A program made the translations under genes and the position numbers. Below are positions 58,384-64,000 of a stretch of DNA of 64,000 bases, piece by piece. Each line of letters opens with the position of its first letter. Position 1 is the first letter of the stretch. Where the stretch lies: positions 21,769,332 to 21,833,331 of the forward strand of contig OZ020516.1 of the NCBI GenBank assembly GCA_963971425.1. Reading direction: 5' to 3'. The notes under the pieces are model-generated. The model saw only the letters and a program-made list of their open reading frames with translations, did not search any database and was not told the DNA's origin. Origin of the DNA: Bryoerythrophyllum caledonicum (lineage: Eukaryota > Streptophyta > Bryopsida > Pottiales > Pottiaceae).

Positions 58384-58523
58384 TAATAGATTGTGCAATA
58401 GAAAAGATGTTGTAAGCAGGAAGGCGAAGCCCTTAAGTACACAATGTAAGATCTAGATCTAAGTCTAATACAATGAATGTGTTTACTGTATGATGATAAT
58501 CCTAGGATTCTGAATAATCAACA
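58384..58523 (-). repeat. Copia 5' LTR
   Basis: On the plus strand starts TAATAGATTGTGC (TG mutated to TA) and ends AATAATCAACA; 140 bp like its partner. Confidence 0.92.
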
Positions 58524-60679
58524 GTACTCCCTGTGGACACGCAACATTGAGGAAGACATCATACCCACTTGCAGGTGCATTGCCAATCCACAACCATACT
58601 TCTGGTTCATTGAATAACCGCCGATAACTACAGCCATTGACCATGCGTGAGATCTGCATGAATCATCTGCAAGGAGTTGGGCATCGGATTTGTGTTGTAT
58701 AGTCCCTTCGAGCGCGGCTTTCTGGCCGGGTTCAAGGTCGCGAGTGCCACTGTCGGTTAGAGCATCTCCTACAGCTCTCTCAAGGAGTCACTCAAACGGT
58801 CAGTCTTCAGCTTGCGGGCTCCCAACAACGCCCTCGCTGGAAAAATATTCAGTGGCACCCTCGAAAGTTAGAGGAGCATGGAAAGGAGAGCCTTACTTCT
58901 AGTGCCCTTGCTCTTGCATTGGCTCTTCCCAATAGTTGCGGGCTTTGGTGTGTATGTGCGGAAAGTTTGCTTGTATGTGCGCATTCTATGCACATTTTTG
59001 TCTGCATGCAAGGAGTTGAGTGCCCTTTCCACACATGAAGTGGAAGCGAGTGTCGAGGGCCAAACCCATCTGCCGCTAGTGGGGCGCCCACCGCAAGCAA
59101 TCTCCCGCTTACTAAAATAAGTCCCTATAAACGTCCGGTCCCAGGCGTTTTCAGTGTGAGCTGCAAGGATGCTCTTACGACTTGCAAGGTAAAGTTGATG
59201 CCATATTTGGTGGTTTTCACATTGCCAAATGTGCTATCTTTTTTTACCACTGTGTACCTCATGTGATGAATCTAACATGTCCTGGTGCATCTGCATGATT
59301 GTAATTTTAGTTTAGAAACGACATAGAAGACATTAAGATTTAGAAAGATGGTATGAGACTGTTGGCTCTCGTATAGACTACCACTAGATTTGGTTATCAC
59401 AGTGGTCAACTTTCTAGTACTGAGATCACTGGTAGATCACTGTCGGTTTTTATTTACTACCTTTTGGCCTTTGCAAAGAGGGTGAGTCACGTTGGACACA
59501 TATAACTAAAGAAGTTTTCTTTTCCTAACTTTTTTCACTGAGTAAAAAGCAACACATTTTGGGTCAAGAGCAATAGAAATTTTGCTAGCAGTGGACTAAA
59601 ATGTGTTTGAATTGCATTAGAGAATTTCACACAATACAGTTATTTGTACAGTCATCCAAAGTTTCAAGAAGATACCGGTCTTCATTTATAATACTACTCT
59701 TTCCTCACTCTTGACAACTATAAAATGAATGAAAGAGTGTAGTGGTGAATCGTTCAATTCAGACTTAGTGGCCTCCAAAATCAAGTTGAAAGTAGTTTAT
59801 ACTGCCTTCGAGAAGGAAGGAGAGGTCATGAAATCAAGCCTTTTTTCCTCTTGGAGCTGCTTATAGGAACGTGTAGGACTAAATCATTTAGAATAAGAAG
59901 AGGGGTCAAATTTCTCGGTATCCTTACCTCACTTAACAAATAACTGATAGTACTGAAAACCTCTTTAAAATAGCCACAGGTACACCCTGATTACAAAGTA
60001 CTGTGGTCTTTGCTAGTGAAGCGACCATGATCCTGAGGTGCAGGACATTGGGCAGTGAAATTCTGACTGTTAGTGTACAAATCCACTCTGCAGGCGCTAC
60101 CGAGGTTTCAGGGCGAGAATCTGGCGAGGAATGAGCAGCTGCGTGGTCGGTTGGAAGAGATTGCAGCGGCGAAGAAGTGCTCGTTGAACCAGCTTGTTTT
60201 AGTTTGGGTGCAACACATGGGCAAAGAATATTTGGTCTTCTCAACCACCTTTCTAGTAGTGATAATTCTGGATTAATTTTAGATTTGGACCTGGTGGTTT
60301 TTAGCGTGCACCTAGACTCCTTTTTTGTTTAACATTGAAGGGGAGCACGTTGCAGGGACGACGAAGATAGTGAATTTGGATTCAAACATGGAGTCGCTGG
60401 GAAATTCACTGACAAAGGAGGAATTTGAGCACCTCGAAGTTGCCGTGCCTGTACATGAGATCGCTGGGGAACGATACATGGTATGATGGAGAATACATGG
60501 CAGCCCTCCTCTTGAGTCTTGGCAGCCAACAACCTCTGTGAAAACATGGTTCCAGTGAAGTTGGGAGGAAGCTTAGAAAGCTTGTGTAATAGAGTAGCAC
60601 TCAACACTTGACTCTTGTATCTTGACAAAAGCTTTAGAGATTTACAATAAATGGAGACATATGTACACACTGGAGAGGA

Positions 60680-63600
60680 TTATCGTTGGCTTTGTTGAGT
60701 TGCACATATTGGGACCTGTGCATCTGGCAAAACTACGAAGGCGATGGAGAGGGGCGCAACTGAGACCGGTGAAGAGTTCTCCTTCACAATTGGGTCCAGC
60801 GAGGGGAGATCCCCGGACAACGTTATATCCAGAGGCACCCCATTCAGCAACACGGTTTGGCTCTGAAGGTCATCGTTCGGAGCAGATAAATGATACTCCC
60901 ATCTCGTCACCGACAGTTTCGAGATCTTGAATTCTTTGGGGATGAGTTGGTGATTGGACACCTTGTTGCCGTGTGACATGGGGTGGACGTCCTTGCGATG
61001 TGATAACAGATTGACGGCCACGCTCACGGTGGAATTTGATAAGTTGATTAGTAGTATCGTAAGGCCACCCTGCAAGAAGAAAAACCTCGTGTGGTTGTCA
61101 GATGACTTAACTATCAAGAGCCTGCCGTTAAAGCACAGACTGAACAGATTAATCATCAAAAACAATCCGTACCGTGGTGGTGCCTTCCTGGCAATGTGTA
61201 TACGTTCTTAATTGGGGGTATTCCTCGAGTGTTGTCGCTAACACTTTCGTCCCCATCAGATGCTTCCATAAAAGAGCGCTGCAGTCATGTTTATTAAACC
61301 TGTTTAGAAACTACTCGAAGGGATAACATGCTGTTAACCGATGTGCACAAAATCTTCGTCCAGTAGCTACGTCGTCTGTGTCTACTTCTATTAAGCACCA
61401 ATAAACGGTACTGACCTGTACATATCTGGATTAGGATGGAAAGTGGTTGTGTTGAGGAGGCCATAGTTACCGCCGATTAGAGTCTGACGGCAGTAAGCCT
61501 TGTTATTGAAGGATGCAGCCATCGCTAATTGATCCAGGTACCTACTCAGCACAACGTGCAGGGATGAGAATTCGTGATTTCTGTTTCGTAGAGGAAATTA
61601 AAATGCACTTTCTCAAAAAAAAAATCATTCCAAAATACTGGGTCAATTCTTCCCATGGAAAGAACGGGTAGTTGAGTATTGCACTAACCAGAAGCTCATA
61701 ATAAAAGCATCAGTTACGAGATGGTGGCCGCTGTTGTAAGCTCCACCTGCTTCACCCACCCAAGCTGATGATAACGGCGCCGTGCTTTGCAGAATGTCCT
61801 GAACTGCACGGAAGTTACCTTTCTCGTTGTCTAAGTATTCAGGATTGAGTATCTTCTCCACCAGATCAGTGCTTGATCCTGCTTTGAGGCGGCAAAGTTA
61901 GTATTCGAGACAGCTGACTTCTTCACTCTACTTGGAAGTACAAGAAAAACAGAGAGACTTGAGTACTAGCAAGAGAACAAACCTGGCCCCAGATTATATA
62001 TATGTCGCGTAACGACGTCCAAAACACCAGGACCGGAAGCATTGATGAACGTGGAAATCCACTGACGATCGAAGAATCCATCAGGTGCAACCAGCAAAGG
62101 CCGTTGATTATAACCTTCGTAAAGAGTTTCCACCATCAAGCGCAGCTCGCTCATATCTTGTGCATACTGCTGAGCCGAAATGCTGGTTCCCACACCGCTT
62201 CCACTCAGCTCGTTTCCTGCAAGTACAACTCAGTTCGTGAGCGTCAAAGCTCATGATACAAAACACATACAGTCGAAAGGAAAATCATGTTTAACAAAGC
62301 AGTTGGTTACCCAATTCCCATGCCTCTATTTGGATGCCTTGCTCAACGGAAAAATCGATGAGGGCCTGTGCGTTTGATGAATCCCAAGGACCCCAAGCCC
62401 CTCCTACTTGCTGGCGGTTGTACAGAGCATTTAATCCGAAAGCAACCAGACATCTGGAAAGGTGCCAAAACCAGATTAGAACTTCCTCCTCACAAACATT
62501 GAGCAACCTTCAAACTTGGAAAATCACCAAGAAATTTCTCCTCTAACAACCCGTAACTTGGAGAACTAATTACCAGTCACCCTAGACCATCATGTGTTTA
62601 GAATGTACAGCTGCAAGACCATAGCAAATCACAACCAAACATAGCCTCTGAACCGATGAAGTGTAGTTATACCCAGTCCTTGAGAATAACGCATTGAGCT
62701 CAATCCATCGTTCCATGGACAGACATCCTTCTCGAAATCCAAACATGTACGTCTCGTCTTTCACTATGGGCAGGCACGTTTGATGTGGGCTTAATCCCAC
62801 GTCGTAAACAATGTGGTCTTGCAGAGTGCCTCCAAGCCGGATCCGGAAAGGAGACAATGCTGTGGAATCAAATCGGCAGAACAAGACCAAAGTTAGCAGG
62901 TTAGATAGAAAAACGTCCAGATTTCGTATAAGGACACATTGTTTTCCACGATATGAGTTGGCAATTAACCCCTAAAGGCCCGCGACATTGTAGCACCCAA
63001 ACTCACTGAACTGCCAACTTCAACCCAAATTCAACACAAATTGCAAATTAGCACAGTTTTTACATATCTAACCATAGGATCTTGTACTGCGATTGTACAG
63101 GTGTGTGGTAAAACTTTCGTTCAGTTTGACCGCACGGATTGAAAGATATCAGTGAGACATAAACTCTTCTTGAGGTCATACTAAACACCTTCCACAAACT
63201 CCGACCACCTTCTATGGCAACTTTTTGCACTATGGTCCATGATTTTCTAATTTTAACTTAAAAAGGATCATGATAGGCACATGTGCACCACATTTTAGAA
63301 GTAGAAGAGGGGTAAAAGATGTCCTTAAAAATCTTGCAATGCAACTGTATGCTAAGAATTAACAATACACTTCAAGTTTTGCATATATCATATCCTTCTC
63401 ATATTTTTGAAATTCAATAATCTGTGCGATAGATTTCTAGTTTCTTTCCAAGAGGAGTTTTTCTTTTTTTAAATGGAGAAAAACTCGAATTTCTATTGAA
63501 TTTTAAATTATTTAGAGTTTTGCTACCCTATTTGTTATATGCCACACTAAATTTTTTCACTATGTTACTGAAAAAAATTGTAACTTTTGAACCGTAAGTC

Positions 63601-63824
63601 AGATTTCGACAAAAATTATATCTACTGAAAGCTAATAAAAAGTTGCCCATTCAATAAAAAAATCTCAGAAAATCATGCCTAAATTAGAGATCGTGGGACC
63701 TTACCAAAACCCAAAATGTCCCCCGAGGGGACATTGGGCATTTAGGGGTTAACTCTGGGAAAAAAACACCGAGACAAGGTCGGGTACCTGTGAGAGACTT
63801 CTCAAGCAATGGATTTGTGAGATC
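60680..63824 (-). CDS. Heparanase-like GH79 glycoside hydrolase (5'-partial)
   Basis: Eight exons join in phase on the minus strand: 63824-63788, 62859-62673, 62453-62311, 62216-61983, 61878-61689, 61541-61416, 61278-61173, 61069-60680, giving 470 residues. The signal peptide and first part of the protein lie beyond the window, because the exon at 63824 begins after an acceptor (GTGTGCAG|GATCTC). The family blocks are clear: SPFRIRLGGTLQDHIVYDVG, CLVAFGLNALYNRQ, AWELGNELSGSGVG, DRQWISTFINASGPG, VTRHIYNLGPG, LSSAWVGEAGGAYNSG. The acid/base Glu (GNE) and nucleophile Glu (WVGEAG) are both present. Plant members are secreted or wall-located beta-glucuronidases acting on arabinogalactan-protein glucuronic acid. 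No lesion is seen, so the gene appears functional. The intron 63787-62860 contains an uninterrupted copy of a dispersed repeat. It is tail-to-tail with the aldo/keto reductase remnant. Confidence 0.93.
62960..63740 (-). repeat. Dispersed repeat in the GH79 intron (uninterrupted copy)
   Basis: Reverse-complement matches 43440-43894 joined to 50036-50310 along most of its length. It supplies the empty-site comparison that delimits the Helitron. It lies wholly inside an intron and does not disturb the splice sites. Confidence 0.85.
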
Positions 63825-64000
63825 CTGCACACCAATTGAGGAAAGAAGAACTTCAGCTCACAATTCAGAACGAAGTGGTGAAGCCCCACCGTCAGAGCTA
63901 AATTGAGAGATATTCTTGAACAATTCGCACTTACAACCAAACTCCTCTATCACGTCATTAAATGGAGCTTGAGATTGGCGGCGGAATCAATCTCAATGCC

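Larger units (their letters stand above)
53700..58523 (-). mobile_element. Ty1/copia retrotransposon (4,824 bp)
   Basis: Two 140-bp LTRs (53700-53839 and 58384-58523) and a perfect GTACT target duplication (53695-53699 and 58524-58528) bound the element. It lies opposite to the aldo/keto reductase. Next to the 5' LTR (right side) the minus strand reads TGGTCTCAGAACGCAGG, close to the initiator-tRNA-Met primer site TGGTATCAGAGC used by copia elements. Next to the 3' LTR (left) is a purine tract AAGGAGGGTG. LTRs differ at several positions, so it is older than the gypsy element in this window. Confidence 0.95.
53091..60486 (+). pseudogene. Aldo/keto reductase pseudogene split by a copia element
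   Basis: Starts [20 protein letters not shown] at 53091, like plant AKR proteins of the perakine-reductase/auxin-induced PCNT115 group. Recognisable pieces in order: [11 protein letters not shown] and [11 protein letters not shown] (53210-53285, donor at 53287); AVKEICDQVQFA (from 53352); KRLDVDYIDFYYQHRV (about 53465-53513); ELVEAGKVKYPGL (53600-53640); ITAVQYEYS interrupted at 53699 and resumed at 58524 with LWTRNIEEDIIPTC; KELGIGFVLYSPFERGFLAG (58670-58730); LPRFQGENLARNEQLRGRLE (from about 60096); and GTTKIVNLDSNMESLG ending at the stop 60484-60486. There are frameshifts near 53200, 53455 and 58610 and an in-frame TAG near 53413, so the gene was disabled in addition to the insertion. An intron of about 1.35 kb (58740-60093) contains no other gene. 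Confidence 0.88.

Overview
The window is land-plant-like nuclear DNA. Two recognisable host genes are typical of land plants: a CASP-like four-helix membrane protein and a heparanase-like GH79 glycosidase. Both carry GT-AG introns. A third, a plant-type aldo/keto reductase, is present only as a pseudogene. Most of the window is transposable elements, many nested in or flanked by older repeats. The lineage cannot be fixed from sequence alone. A non-seed plant would fit, because retrotransposons carrying cytosine methyltransferases have been reported from charophyte algae and dinoflagellates, but this is only a hint.

Layout. 1-1860: remnant of a CCGGA-rich LTR retroelement. 2815-3270 and 5757-6108: two Harbinger-type MITEs. 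6312-32016: a young Ty3/gypsy element whose gag is split by a complete 16.7-kb Mutator-like element (MULE, 7510-24194). About 32098-34430: an element with ~150-bp inverted ends and an unrecognised ORF. 37164-37862: CASP-like gene. 39735-41100: decayed PIF/Harbinger transposase. 43895-50035: complete Helitron with a nonsense-broken Rep/helicase gene. 53091-60486: aldo/keto reductase pseudogene interrupted by a complete Ty1/copia element (53700-58523). 60680-63824: 5'-partial GH79 gene on the minus strand.

The most unusual part is 6.3-32 kb. The gypsy element reads Gag, two zinc knuckles, protease, a C5-cytosine DNA methyltransferase (motifs I, IV, VI, VIII, IX and X visible), one in-frame TAG in the exact TAG-CAA-TCA readthrough context, then RT, RNase H, integrase and a C-terminal PHD finger. 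The MULE inserted into its gag carries a SWIM-type MULE transposase on the minus strand. Divergent from it is a roughly 1225-residue, 15-exon gene whose product has a ParB-like DGNHR domain and a permuted (beta-class) DNA amino-methyltransferase-like domain with altered catalytic motifs. So two unrelated transposons, one inside the other, each carry a DNA-methyltransferase-fold protein. A large intron of the MULE accessory gene holds minisatellites and eight copies of a palindrome centred on CCTCGTGCACGAGG.

Exon boundaries were inferred by eye from GT-AG sites and reading-frame continuity. No search, alignment program or expression evidence was available.
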